Shown in pieces: positions 8,961-17,185 of a stretch of 64,000 nt of DNA. The notes under the pieces are model-generated. The model was given only the letters and a program-made list of their open reading frames with translations, was not told where the DNA came from and ran no database searches. Within the stretch, counting starts at the first letter, position 1; each line of letters opens with the position of its first letter. Location of the stretch: NCBI GenBank assembly GCA_001295865.1, contig LJHW01000008.1, positions 1-64,000 on the forward strand. The letters run 5' to 3'. This stretch comes from a beta proteobacterium AAP65. Lineage in GTDB: Bacteria > Pseudomonadota > Gammaproteobacteria > Burkholderiales > Burkholderiaceae_C. A program made the translations under genes and the position numbers.

Positions 8961-9010
8961 AGCCAGCCCCCGCCCCTTGCGACGCCGCGCCGCCCCCGCC
9001 CGCTAGCTTC

Positions 9011-11008
9011 GTGGTGCCACTGGCCTCCCTGCTGCCTGCCACCGAACAGCTGCCCTGCGCGGTGCTGCGGCTGGACTCGGGCGGCCGGGTGGCGGCGGCC
9101 AACGCCCTGCTGGCCGAATGGCTGGGCCGGCCGGCCGAGACCCTGCTGGGCCAGGCGGCCGATGCGCTGCTCACCGTGCCTTCGCGCGTGATCCTGCAAA
9201 CCCGGGTGCTGCCGCTGCTGCGTCTGCACGGCCATGCTGACGAGGTGGCGCTGGCGCTGCTCGACGACAAGGGCAGCGCCGTGCATGTGCTGATGTACGC
9301 GCGCCGCCGCGAGGGCGACACCGGCGTGGCCTGCGACGCCGTCCTGGTGCCGGTGCGCCAGCGCCGCCAGCTCGAAGAAGAGACGCTCCGCGTGCGGCGT
9401 GCTGCCGACCTGGCGCCCTACATGATCTTCCAGCTGTGGGTGCCGGCCGACGTGCGGCAGGCCCGTTTCCCGTATGCCAGCGAAGCCATACGCGCGCTCT
9501 ACGGGGTGTCGGCCGAGGCTGCCGCGCTGAGCGCCGAGGCCGTGTTCCAGCACGTGCATGCCGAAGACCGCCCGCGCCTGCAGGCCACGCTGGCCGCGGC
9601 GGTGGCCAGCATGAGCCCCTGGCAGGTGCGTTTTCGGGTGCTGCTGCCGGGCAGCCCAGCTCCCGTGTGGCACGAGCTGCACGCCAGCCCGCGCGGCCTC
9701 GCCGGCGCCCAGACGCTGTGGCACGGGCACGTGGGCGACATCACCGCGCGTGTGGCGCTGGAAGAGGCGATGGCGCAGCGGCACGAGGCCGAAGGCGCCG
9801 CGCGGGCGCGCAGCGCCTTTCTGGCCCGCGTCAGCCACGAGCTGCGCACGCCGCTGAACGGCATCCTGGGCTTTGCGCAGTTGCTCGGGCGTGACGAGGT
9901 CGAGCGCCTGAGCGAAGAGCAGCGCCGCCGCGTGCAGACCATCGAGGCGGCCGGCCGCACCTTGCTGGACCTGGTGGACGAGGTGCTCGACCTCAACGCC
10001 ATCGACAGCGGGCAGTTCAAGGTGACGCTGGCCCCGGTGGGGGCGCTGCAGGTGGCCACGCAGGCGCTGGCCATGGCCGGGCCGGGGGCAGACGCAGCCG
10101 GCCTGGCCTTGATCGGGCCCGTGCTGCAGGCCGCAGCCCCTGGGGCCGCACCCGCGCCCGCACCGGCCGCCGAGCGCCTGCCCGAAGCCGAGGTGCAGGC
10201 CGATGCCCGCCGGCTGCTGCAGGTGCTGGGTGCGCTGCTGTCCAACGCCGTGAAGTACACGCCGGCCGGCGGCAGTGTGTCGCTGCAGCTGGCGGCGCTG
10301 GAAGGCGGCGTGGCCTTCACCGTCACCGACACCGGCATCGGCCTCAGCCCGGCGCAGCAGGCCGGCCTCTTCGAGCCCTTCAACCGGCTGGGTGCCGAGC
10401 GCACGGCCACGCCAGGCTCGGGCCTGGGGCTGGTGATCGCGCGCGGCCTCGTGGCCTTGATGGGCGGGCACCTCGGCGTGCGCAGTGCTGCAGGCGAGGG
10501 TTCGGCCTTCACGGTGTGGTTGCCGGCGGCCCGGCGTGAGCCGGCGCTCGTGGCTGCAGGTCCGCAGGTCGCGGCCCTGGAGCACGCGCCAGCGGCCCCG
10601 GCCGACACCCCGGCCGGCCGCCTGCTCTACGTGGAAGACAACGAAGTCAACGCGCTGCTGATGCAGGCCATCGTGGCGCTGCGCCCGGCGCTGCAGCTGC
10701 AGGTGGTGCCCGACATGGCCAGCGCGCTGGTGGCCGCCCGCAGCACCCCGCCCGACCTGCTGCTGGTGGACCTGCACCTGCCCGACGGCGACGGCTACAC
10801 GTTGCTGCGCGCCTTGCGCGGCCTGCCCGGCCTGCAGCAGGTGCCGGCGGTGGTGGTGTCGGCCTCGGCCCATGCCGAAGAGCGGGAGCGCGCGCTGGCC
10901 GCGGGTTTTGTCGGCTACTGGACCAAACCGCTCGACCTGGCGCTGACCCTGGCCGACATCGACCGCCTCTTGCGCTGCGCGGTGCAGGCGCGGCAGGCGG
11001 CCGGCTGA
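9011..11008 (+). CDS. PAS-containing hybrid histidine kinase with C-terminal receiver
   Basis: This is a protein of about 665 residues without membrane segments. In order it has a PAS-like region (about 10-120), a second PAS region with a PAC-like end (about 130-250) and a HisKA domain with phospho-acceptor His276 in RVSHELRTPLNG. The HATPase follows with N box LSNAVKYTP, G1 DTGIGL and G2 GSGLGL. Last is a receiver domain with phospho-acceptor Asp587 in LLVDLHLPDGDG and Lys in YWTKPLD. GTG 9011 is a guess; GTG 9014 or a start nearer 8961 are alternatives and no strong ribosome-binding site is seen. It lies just downstream of the RsbQ-like hydrolase, its probable partner. Output would need a separate regulator or phosphotransfer protein. 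Confidence 0.85.
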   Translation: MVPLASLLPATEQLPCAVLRLDSGGRVAAANALLAEWLGRPAETLLGQAADALLTVPSRVILQTRVLPLLRLHGHADEVALALLDDKGSAVHVLMYARRREGDTGVACDAVLVPVRQRRQLEEETLRVRRAADLAPYMIFQLWVPADVRQARFPYASEAIRALYGVSAEAAALSAEAVFQHVHAEDRPRLQATLAAAVASMSPWQVRFRVLLPGSPAPVWHELHASPRGLAGAQTLWHGHVGDITARVALEEAMAQRHEAEGAARARSAFLARVSHELRTPLNGILGFAQLLGRDEVERLSEEQRRRVQTIEAAGRTLLDLVDEVLDLNAIDSGQFKVTLAPVGALQVATQALAMAGPGADAAGLALIGPVLQAAAPGAAPAPAPAAERLPEAEVQADARRLLQVLGALLSNAVKYTPAGGSVSLQLAALEGGVAFTVTDTGIGLSPAQQAGLFEPFNRLGAERTATPGSGLGLVIARGLVALMGGHLGVRSAAGEGSAFTVWLPAARREPALVAAGPQVAALEHAPAAPADTPAGRLLYVEDNEVNALLMQAIVALRPALQLQVVPDMASALVAARSTPPDLLLVDLHLPDGDGYTLLRALRGLPGLQQVPAVVVSASAHAEERERALAAGFVGYWTKPLDLALTLADIDRLLRCAVQARQAAG

Positions 11009-11024
11009 GCCGCTGCCGGCGCCT

Positions 11025-12032
11025 TCAGTCTTCTTCGTCGGCCGAGCCGGCTTCGTCCTCGTCTTTTTTGGCCTCGGCCACACGCGCGGCCAGCTGGCCA
11101 GCCAGCGGGGCCATCTCGTCCACCAGCGTGGCGCTGGGCACGGTGCCGGCCATGCGCAAAGCCGGGATCGGCAGCGTGCTCATGTAGGGCAGGGCCACGA
11201 GGCTGTCGTGGCTGCGCCAGGTCAGCGCGGTGGTGAAGCCGGCACCCGTGAGGGCCATCGCTGCCACGGCCACCGTCACGGCGCGCTGGTGCAGCGGCAG
11301 CGTGTGGCGCAGGTGGGCGTGCAGCATCAGCACCAGCAGCAGGCTCTGCAGCGCCGAGCCGACCATCCACAGCGTGGGCCAGGCCAGCGCGGCCATCAGC
11401 TGGGGCCAGAGCTGGTCGACCAGCGTCGCAGCCAGCAGCCAGGGCAGGGCGATGCGCAGGTGCCCGTTGAAATCGAAACGGTGCTGGAAGAGCTTGGACA
11501 GCAGCGCCCAGGCCCCGCACCACAGGGCCAGCGCCACGGGCAGGCCCAGCAGCAAGGGCAACCAGGCGCTGTAGTCGGCGCCGGGGTCCAGGCCCAGCCA
11601 GGCTTCACCCAGCGTCAGCGCCAGCAGGGCCGCGGCCGCAGCCCAGGTGCGGCGGGCCGAGGCCGGGCGTGTGCGCGGCAGCGGGCGTTCTGGGGCCAGC
11701 GCGGTGGCGGCCGTGGCTGTGCGCAGGCGCAGGTGGGTGGCACCCAGCAGCAGATCGGCCGCGGCGTCTGGCAGCGCCGCGCTGCCGGTGACGGCGCGGC
11801 CACCGAGCTGCACACCGTTGAGCGAGGGCAGGGCCTGCAGATGCAGACGGCCTTCGGCATCCAGGTCCACCGTGGCGTGGTGCGCGGCCACGTGCGGGTC
11901 GTCGAGCACCACGGTGTTGTCGAGCGCGCGCCCCAGGTGCAGCGGCCAGCGCTGCACGTCGGCGCTGCGCTGCACGTGGCCGTCGCGGTCGAGCCACTCG
12001 ATCAGCGCGACGCGTTCTTCGGGGCGTTCCAT
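11025..12032 (-). CDS. FHA-domain multi-pass membrane protein
   Basis: This is a 335-residue protein. The N-terminal third is a forkhead-associated domain with the phosphothreonine-binding pattern LGRALDNTVVLDDPHVAAHHA (quoted in two parts: GRALDN and HVAAHHA) and SLNGVQLGG. About five hydrophobic segments follow from residue 125 to 300, then a strongly acidic, charged tail ending near DEDEAGSADEED. The start lies 31 bases inside the upstream protease gene, so the pair is one operon. A signalling scaffold that reads Thr phosphorylation and works with the secreted protease is inference. No Ser/Thr kinase gene lies in the window. Confidence 0.75.
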   Translation of the reverse strand: MERPEERVALIEWLDRDGHVQRSADVQRWPLHLGRALDNTVVLDDPHVAAHHATVDLDAEGRLHLQALPSLNGVQLGGRAVTGSAALPDAAADLLLGATHLRLRTATAATALAPERPLPRTRPASARRTWAAAAALLALTLGEAWLGLDPGADYSAWLPLLLGLPVALALWCGAWALLSKLFQHRFDFNGHLRIALPWLLAATLVDQLWPQLMAALAWPTLWMVGSALQSLLLVLMLHAHLRHTLPLHQRAVTVAVAAMALTGAGFTTALTWRSHDSLVALPYMSTLPIPALRMAGTVPSATLVDEMAPLAGQLAARVAEAKKDEDEAGSADEED

Positions 12033-13432
12033 GCGTAGCCGTCCAGGTAGTGTTGCGCCAGGCGCTGGGCGCTGGCGGCGCTGATGCCGTAGGCATCGAG
12101 CCGGCCCTGCACGCCTTGCACGCTGCCGTCGAGCGTGGCCACGAGCACCGACAGGTCGTGCAGACCTTCGAGCTTCTTGTAAGCGCGCAGGCAGATCACG
12201 GCTTTCAGCGGCAGCGGGCCGGCCTGGTCGCTGCCGGCCGGGCCGGGCGCACCGCTGTGCACCTGGCGCTCGACGCAGCGCGGCGCGGTGCGCTGGCGGT
12301 CGTCGCGGCCCATGAACTCGTTGCGGAAGCTGCCGCTGTAGCGCTCGGCGAATCGCAGCGCGCCGAGCTTGCTGCCATCGTAGGCCTCGTGGCGCACGGT
12401 GAGAAAACCCGTGAGCAGCGCGCCGTTGACGAAGATGCGGTTGTCCATCTCGCAGTCGCTGCGCTCGAACTGCAGCCCGCGCACGGCCTGCGGCGAACCG
12501 CGGCCCCAGCAGCGCAAGAAGGTCTCTTGCGGCACCGGGATGGTGTAACGCGGGTGGCCGGCGTTGCGCCAGGGCTGGGCGATGAAACGTTCGGTCAGCC
12601 GCGCTTCGTGGGCGAGCAGCTGCTGGGTGACTTCGGCCCAGGCCGGCGTGGTGATGGGCGTGGCGCCACGGCCGCGTTCGATCAGCACACGCACCGGGGC
12701 GGCGGGCACGAGAAAACTCACCTGCTCACCATCGCGCCGCGCAGCGACGTTCACGCCCACCAGGCGGCCCTGGTCGTCGAGCGCCGGGCCGCCGCTCATG
12801 CCACCGCTGAGGCTGCCGCCGAAGAAGAGCGTCTCGAGGAAGCTGCGCTCCACCGGGCCGTTGTAGCTGCCCTCGGCCACCGCAAAGCCGACATCGAGCG
12901 GGTTGCCCATCGAGTAGATGCGCGCGCCGCGCGGCAGCGGCTCATTCGCTGGCCGCAGCAACACGCTGCCGCGACCGGCCAGCGGCGTGGCGTCCACGGG
13001 CTTGAGCAGCGCGAGGTCGTTCACCACGTCGAAGGCCAGCAGCTGCAGCGCGCCCTGGCGGCCATCGACCGTGGCGTACACCAGCCGGTGGCGCGTGGGC
13101 TGCAGCGCGTACTGGCTGACCACGTGGTAGTTGGTGACGAGGTGGCCAGCGTCGTCGACGAGGAAGCCCGAGCCGACCGATGACTGGCTGTCCTGCGTCT
13201 TCAGCAGCGTGCGCACCTGCAGCAGCTGCGGGCGTATGCGCTCGTAGATGCGCTGGCCGGCGCCGGTGGGGGCGGTGGCCGCCGCAGCGCTGGCCGCCGC
13301 CGCCGGGGCGGGCGGCGCGTTGCTGGTGCTGGTGCTGGCCGCGCCAGCCGTGCCCCAGGCCGAAAGGCAAACCGCAGCCAAGAAAACGGCCCCGCGGGGC
13401 CAAGGTAAGGCCCAGGGGCCGGCATGTCGCAT
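12002..13432 (-). CDS. Exported trypsin-like serine protease (S1C-type) with Cys-containing C-terminal domain
   Basis: This is a 476-residue protein with a signal peptide (to about AGAAS, residue 33) and a Pro/Ala linker, then a chymotrypsin-fold protease. His is in TNYHVV, Asp in NDLALLK and Ser in GGMSGGPA. No PDZ domain follows, unlike DegP. The C-terminal 200 residues instead carry four spaced cysteines (in LRCWGRG, SDCEMDN, PRCVER and VICLRAY) suggesting two disulphides in the periplasm; I do not recognise that domain. The gene overlaps the FHA gene by 31 bases. ATG 13432 has a TAAGAT hexamer six bases upstream and no ribosome-binding site. Confidence 0.8.
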   Translation of the reverse strand: MRHAGPWALPWPRGAVFLAAVCLSAWGTAGAASTSTSNAPPAPAAAASAAAATAPTGAGQRIYERIRPQLLQVRTLLKTQDSQSSVGSGFLVDDAGHLVTNYHVVSQYALQPTRHRLVYATVDGRQGALQLLAFDVVNDLALLKPVDATPLAGRGSVLLRPANEPLPRGARIYSMGNPLDVGFAVAEGSYNGPVERSFLETLFFGGSLSGGMSGGPALDDQGRLVGVNVAARRDGEQVSFLVPAAPVRVLIERGRGATPITTPAWAEVTQQLLAHEARLTERFIAQPWRNAGHPRYTIPVPQETFLRCWGRGSPQAVRGLQFERSDCEMDNRIFVNGALLTGFLTVRHEAYDGSKLGALRFAERYSGSFRNEFMGRDDRQRTAPRCVERQVHSGAPGPAGSDQAGPLPLKAVICLRAYKKLEGLHDLSVLVATLDGSVQGVQGRLDAYGISAASAQRLAQHYLDGYAWNAPKNASR

Positions 13433-13438
13433 CGCTGC

Positions 13439-13444
13439 ATCTTA
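13439..13444 (-). promoter_or_regulatory. -10-like hexamer of the protease gene, probable leaderless promoter
   Basis: Read on the minus strand, TAAGAT is followed by six bases and then the ATG at 13432. It lies in a 57-base gap shared with the divergent SulP gene. Confidence 0.45.
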
Positions 13445-13476
13445 TGCCGGCCCCGCTTGGCCCTGTTGGGCGGTGC

Positions 13477-13482
13477 TAGCCT
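13477..13482 (+). promoter_or_regulatory. -10-like hexamer of the SulP gene, probable leaderless promoter
   Basis: TAGCCT lies seven bases before ATG 13490 without a ribosome-binding site. It faces the divergent protease promoter. Confidence 0.4.
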
Positions 13483-13489
13483 CGGGCGC

Positions 13490-15274
13490 ATGTCCTCCCC
13501 CACATCCGGGCCTGGGTTCCCGGCCCGTCCTGCGCTGCAGCGCTGGCTCGGGCCGTGGGTGGCCGAGGTGAACGCGGCCACCCTGCGCAGCGACGCCCTG
13601 GCCGCCGTCCTGGCCGCGGTGCTGGTGCTGCCGCAGGGCATCGCCTTCGCCGCGCTGGCCGGCCTGCCGCCGGCCTGGGGCCTGTACGCCGCGGTGGTGC
13701 CCACGGCGGTGGCGGCGCTGGCCGGCTCCAGCCGCCAGGTGCTGACGGGGCCGACCAACGCGCTCTCGCTGGCACTCGGCGCCGCGCTGGCGCCGCTGGC
13801 CGTGGCCGGCAGCGCCGAGTACCTGCGCTTGGCCCTGGTGCTGACGTTGATGGTGGGCGCGCTGCAGCTGGCCGTGGCGCTGCTGCGCCTGGGCGTGCTG
13901 ACGCACTTCATTTCGCCTTCGGTGATGCTGGGGTTCACCACCGGTGCGGCGGCCTTGATCGCCGGGCATGCGGGGCTGTCTCTCGTGCAAGCGCCGGCCG
14001 GCGCCGCACCGGCGCTGGCCGTGGGTGCGGGCACGCTGGCCGTGGCGGTGCTGCTGCGCTGGCGCTGGCCGCGCGCGCCGGGGCTGCTGCTGGCGCTGCT
14101 GGTGGGCACGGCGCTGGCGGTGGCCCTGGGCCAGGCCGGGCCACTGGGGGCCCGGCACCTGGGCCTGCCGTGGACCGACGCCCAGGCCTGGCAGACCGCC
14201 CGCATCGGCACGCTGCCGCAGCCCTGGCCGGCCTGGGCACCGCCGGCCCTGGCCTGGGCCGATGTGCCGCGGCTGGCCACCATCGCGCTGGCGCTCACGC
14301 TGGTGGCGCTGGGCCAGAGCATCGCCATCGCCAAGGCCCTGGCGGCGCGCACGGGGCAGGCGCTGGACGTCAACCGCGAGTGCCTGGGCCAGGGCCTGGG
14401 CAACCTGGCCGGCGGGTGTTTTTCGGCCTTCGTCAGCTGCGGCTCGCTCAACCGCTCGGTGCCGCACCTGGAGGCCGGCGCGCGCACGCCGCTGGCCGCG
14501 GTGATGGCCGCGGGCCTGGTGCTGCTGCTCGTGGCCGGGGCCGCGCCACTGCTGGCCGTGGTGCCCATGGCCGCCATCGACGCCTTGCTGCTGCTGGTGG
14601 CCTGGACGCTGGTAGACACCGCGCAGTGGCGCGAGCTGTGGCGCCTTGACAAGCGCGAGGCCGCCGTGGCCGGCGGCACGCTGGCCGCCACGCTGCTGCT
14701 GCCGCTGCAGGTGGCGGTGCTGGCGGGTGTGGCGGCCTCGCTGGTGGTGTACCTGCACCGCACCGCGCACCCGGCGCTGCGCAGCATGGGTTTTGCCGGC
14801 CCGCCACAGCCGGGGCACGACCGGCGTTTTGTCGTGCTGCCGCCCGCGGCCCCCGAGTGCCCGCAGCTGAAGCTGCTGCGCATGGAAGGCCCGGTGTGGT
14901 TCGGTGCCGAGGCCCACGTGGCCGATGCGTTGCGGGCCCTGCGCGAGCAGCCCGAGCCGCCGGCCCACCTGCTGGTGATGAGCAAGAGCATGAACTTCAT
15001 CGACCCCGCCGGCGCCACGCTGTGGGAGCGTGAACGTGGCTTGCGCAGCGGGCCCGGCCAGGGCCTGTACTTCCACCGCCCGCGGCCCGAGGTGCTGGCC
15101 ACCTGGCGCGACAGCGGCTTTCTGCAGCGCCTGGGCGAAGACCACGTCTTCCCCGACAAACGCAGCGCCATCGCCGCCATCGTGCCGCGCCTGGACCCGG
15201 CGGTGTGCGCACGCTGCACGGCGCGGGTGTTCGAAGAATGCGCCGGCCAGCCCGGCCCGCCGCCGGCGGGCTGA
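13490..15274 (+). CDS. SulP-family anion transporter with C-terminal STAS domain
   Basis: This is a 594-residue inner-membrane transporter of the SLC26/SulP type. An N-terminal transmembrane core (about residues 30-430) contains LVLPQGIAFAALAGLPP and the family pattern VLTGPTNALSL. NRECLGQGLGNLAGG and SCGSLNRS follow. A cytoplasmic STAS domain (about 450-560) includes LRMEGPVWFGAEAHV. The tail ends with a small Cys cluster (VCARCTARVFEEC). Substrate could be sulfate, bicarbonate or another anion; the sequence does not decide. An upstream in-frame ATG at 13424 would overlap the divergent protease gene and is rejected. Confidence 0.9.
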   Translation: MSSPTSGPGFPARPALQRWLGPWVAEVNAATLRSDALAAVLAAVLVLPQGIAFAALAGLPPAWGLYAAVVPTAVAALAGSSRQVLTGPTNALSLALGAALAPLAVAGSAEYLRLALVLTLMVGALQLAVALLRLGVLTHFISPSVMLGFTTGAAALIAGHAGLSLVQAPAGAAPALAVGAGTLAVAVLLRWRWPRAPGLLLALLVGTALAVALGQAGPLGARHLGLPWTDAQAWQTARIGTLPQPWPAWAPPALAWADVPRLATIALALTLVALGQSIAIAKALAARTGQALDVNRECLGQGLGNLAGGCFSAFVSCGSLNRSVPHLEAGARTPLAAVMAAGLVLLLVAGAAPLLAVVPMAAIDALLLLVAWTLVDTAQWRELWRLDKREAAVAGGTLAATLLLPLQVAVLAGVAASLVVYLHRTAHPALRSMGFAGPPQPGHDRRFVVLPPAAPECPQLKLLRMEGPVWFGAEAHVADALRALREQPEPPAHLLVMSKSMNFIDPAGATLWERERGLRSGPGQGLYFHRPRPEVLATWRDSGFLQRLGEDHVFPDKRSAIAAIVPRLDPAVCARCTARVFEECAGQPGPPPAG

Positions 15275-15285
15275 ACCGCCGCGGC

Positions 15286-17154
15286 TCAGCGCGTTTTCAG
15301 GAAGTCTTCCAGGCCCAGGCGCACGGCCTGCGCCAGCCGCGCGCGGAAGGCGGGGTCGAGCAGCTGTGCTTCGTCACCCGGGTGCGACATGAAGGCCTGC
15401 TCCACCAGCAGCGCCGGGGCCCAGGTGCTCAGGCGCACCGGCGTGTAGTTGAAGTTGCCCACGAGCCCGAAATCGGGCAGCCCCGTGGCCGCCAGCACCC
15501 GCTGGTGCACGGCCGCGGCCAGTGCGTGGTGCGGGGCGTGTTTGTAGAAATGCGAGGTGCCCGAAACACGCAGGAAGCCTGCGCCCGTGTCGGTGGCGTT
15601 CGCGTGCACGCTGACGAAAAGGTGCGCCTGCGATGCCTCCACGCGGCGCGCACGTTCGCGCAGCGGCGGGTTCTGATCGCCCTCGCGGATCACCACCACC
15701 TGCGCGCCCGCGGCCTGCAGCTCGGCCTGCAGGGCTTCGGCCGTCCAGCGGTTGATGTCTTTTTCGGGCACGCCGGTGGCGCCCACCGCGCCCAGGTTGG
15801 CGCTGCTGCCGTGGCCGGCTTCCACCGCCACGCGCAGGCCGGCCAGGGGCGAGGCGGCGTTGGCGTCGATGCGCGGCGCCGCGCGCAGCAACACCCGCAG
15901 CCCGGTGGGTGTGCGTTCCGCGCGCCAGCCCCACAGCCGCGCCGCATGCGGCAGCAGGCGCAGGCGCACGCGGCCCGGGCCCACCTGTTCGGCCAGCACC
16001 TGGCGCACCAGCTTCGCGCTGGCGCGGTGGCTCACCCAGGTGGTGGCAAGCTGGGCGTTGTAGATCTCGATGTCCAGCACCTCGCGGCCCTCGGGCCCTG
16101 CGCTGGCAAACACGCGGTAAGGCACACGCGCGGCCAGCGGCACGCTGAGCAGGTCGTGTTCAGCTTCGCCGCTGAGCGAGACGCTCGTGAACACGGCCTG
16201 CGGTGCCGGCGTGCCGGGCTCGGCGGGCTGCAGGTTTTTTTCCTGCACCCAGGCGCTGGTGTCGGGTGCCAGCTGCACACGCAGGAAATCGCCCCGCCGG
16301 CCGGTGGCGGCCAGCAGCGTACCGGCGGGCAGCTCGGCCAGGAAGGGCCCGCCCAGGCGCACCTCGTGCAGGCCGTGCAGCAGTTCGGCGCCGTCGGCAC
16401 CCACCGCGTAGAGGCGTTCGGGGTCTTCGCGCCACTGGCCCACGGTGCCGGGGGCTGCCGTCGTGAGGGCGCGGTTCGGCTTTGCGCGGGCCTTGCCCTT
16501 GCCGGCTTGCACCGCCGGCGCAGCACCGGCGGCCAACACGCGCAGCTGAACGGGCCCCTCGGTGATGTCGCCACCGGCTTCAAAGGCCAGCAGCGCGCGG
16601 TAGCGGCCGTTGCCGCGGTCGGTCAAGGGCTGCCAGGCCTTCTGGCCGGGCAGCCGCGCCTCCACACGTGCACCGGGCGTGGCACGCACGGCCACTTCCA
16701 CGCCCTCGCCGGGGGCCAGCATCACGGGCTCGGCAGGGCGCAGGCTGCTGCCGTCCAGCCACAGCGCGGCCGTGGGCCAGGCCACCGGCACGGGCGGTGC
16801 GCTGCGCTCTACCTGCAGCGGCAGGCGCTGCCATTCGCTGCTGCCCGGCGCGCGGGCCTCGATCTCGATGGTGTTCGCCCCCGGTTGCAGCGGCACGCGG
16901 TCGCGCGCGAAGACGCCGGTGCTGAACACCGTGACGGCCTCGCCACCCACACGCACCGTGCTGCCGGGTGCGGTACGGCCGAGCACGTTGACGAATTCGC
17001 GCACGGTGCTGGCGGGCTCGCCAGGGCGGGGCGACAGCACTTCCAGCGGGGGTGCCGCAGGTTGCGCCGCTGCGGCCAGCGGCAGCAGGAGCAACACCGC
17101 CAGACGGCGTGGCCAGGTCAGGAGCTTGAGCGTGAGGACAGGGCGTGCAGACAT
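15286..17154 (-). CDS. N-acetylmuramoyl-L-alanine amidase (Amidase_3) with long N-terminal region
   Basis: This is a 622-residue exported zinc amidase. The signal peptide ends near residue 30 (AAAAQPAAP). Residues about 30-390 form beta-rich, repeat-like modules, including GSTVRVGGEAV and SH3-like stretches such as GTLLAATGRRGDFLRV. The C-terminal catalytic domain (about 400-620) shows zinc ligands His in VEAGHG, Glu in GVPEKD and His in FVSVHAN, and the catalytic Glu in LLVEQAFMSHPGDE. It cleaves peptide stems from peptidoglycan in the periplasm. It is longer than the usual 400-450 residue AmiC, and the N-terminal modules differ from an AMIN domain as far as can be seen. Confidence 0.87.
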   Translation of the reverse strand: MSARPVLTLKLLTWPRRLAVLLLLPLAAAAQPAAPPLEVLSPRPGEPASTVREFVNVLGRTAPGSTVRVGGEAVTVFSTGVFARDRVPLQPGANTIEIEARAPGSSEWQRLPLQVERSAPPVPVAWPTAALWLDGSSLRPAEPVMLAPGEGVEVAVRATPGARVEARLPGQKAWQPLTDRGNGRYRALLAFEAGGDITEGPVQLRVLAAGAAPAVQAGKGKARAKPNRALTTAAPGTVGQWREDPERLYAVGADGAELLHGLHEVRLGGPFLAELPAGTLLAATGRRGDFLRVQLAPDTSAWVQEKNLQPAEPGTPAPQAVFTSVSLSGEAEHDLLSVPLAARVPYRVFASAGPEGREVLDIEIYNAQLATTWVSHRASAKLVRQVLAEQVGPGRVRLRLLPHAARLWGWRAERTPTGLRVLLRAAPRIDANAASPLAGLRVAVEAGHGSSANLGAVGATGVPEKDINRWTAEALQAELQAAGAQVVVIREGDQNPPLRERARRVEASQAHLFVSVHANATDTGAGFLRVSGTSHFYKHAPHHALAAAVHQRVLAATGLPDFGLVGNFNYTPVRLSTWAPALLVEQAFMSHPGDEAQLLDPAFRARLAQAVRLGLEDFLKTR

Positions 17155-17161
17155 GCCGCCG

Positions 17162-17167
17162 ATGCTA
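17162..17167 (-). promoter_or_regulatory. -10-like hexamer of the amidase gene, probable leaderless promoter
   Basis: On the minus strand TAGCAT is followed by seven bases and then ATG 17154. No ribosome-binding site is present. Confidence 0.45.
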
Positions 17168-17185
17168 TCGGCTGCCTGCGGGCAC

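Noticed and set aside
7868..9010. N-terminal extension of the hybrid kinase frame
   Set aside because: It is a shadow of the RsbQ-like gene; PAS similarity begins after 9011.
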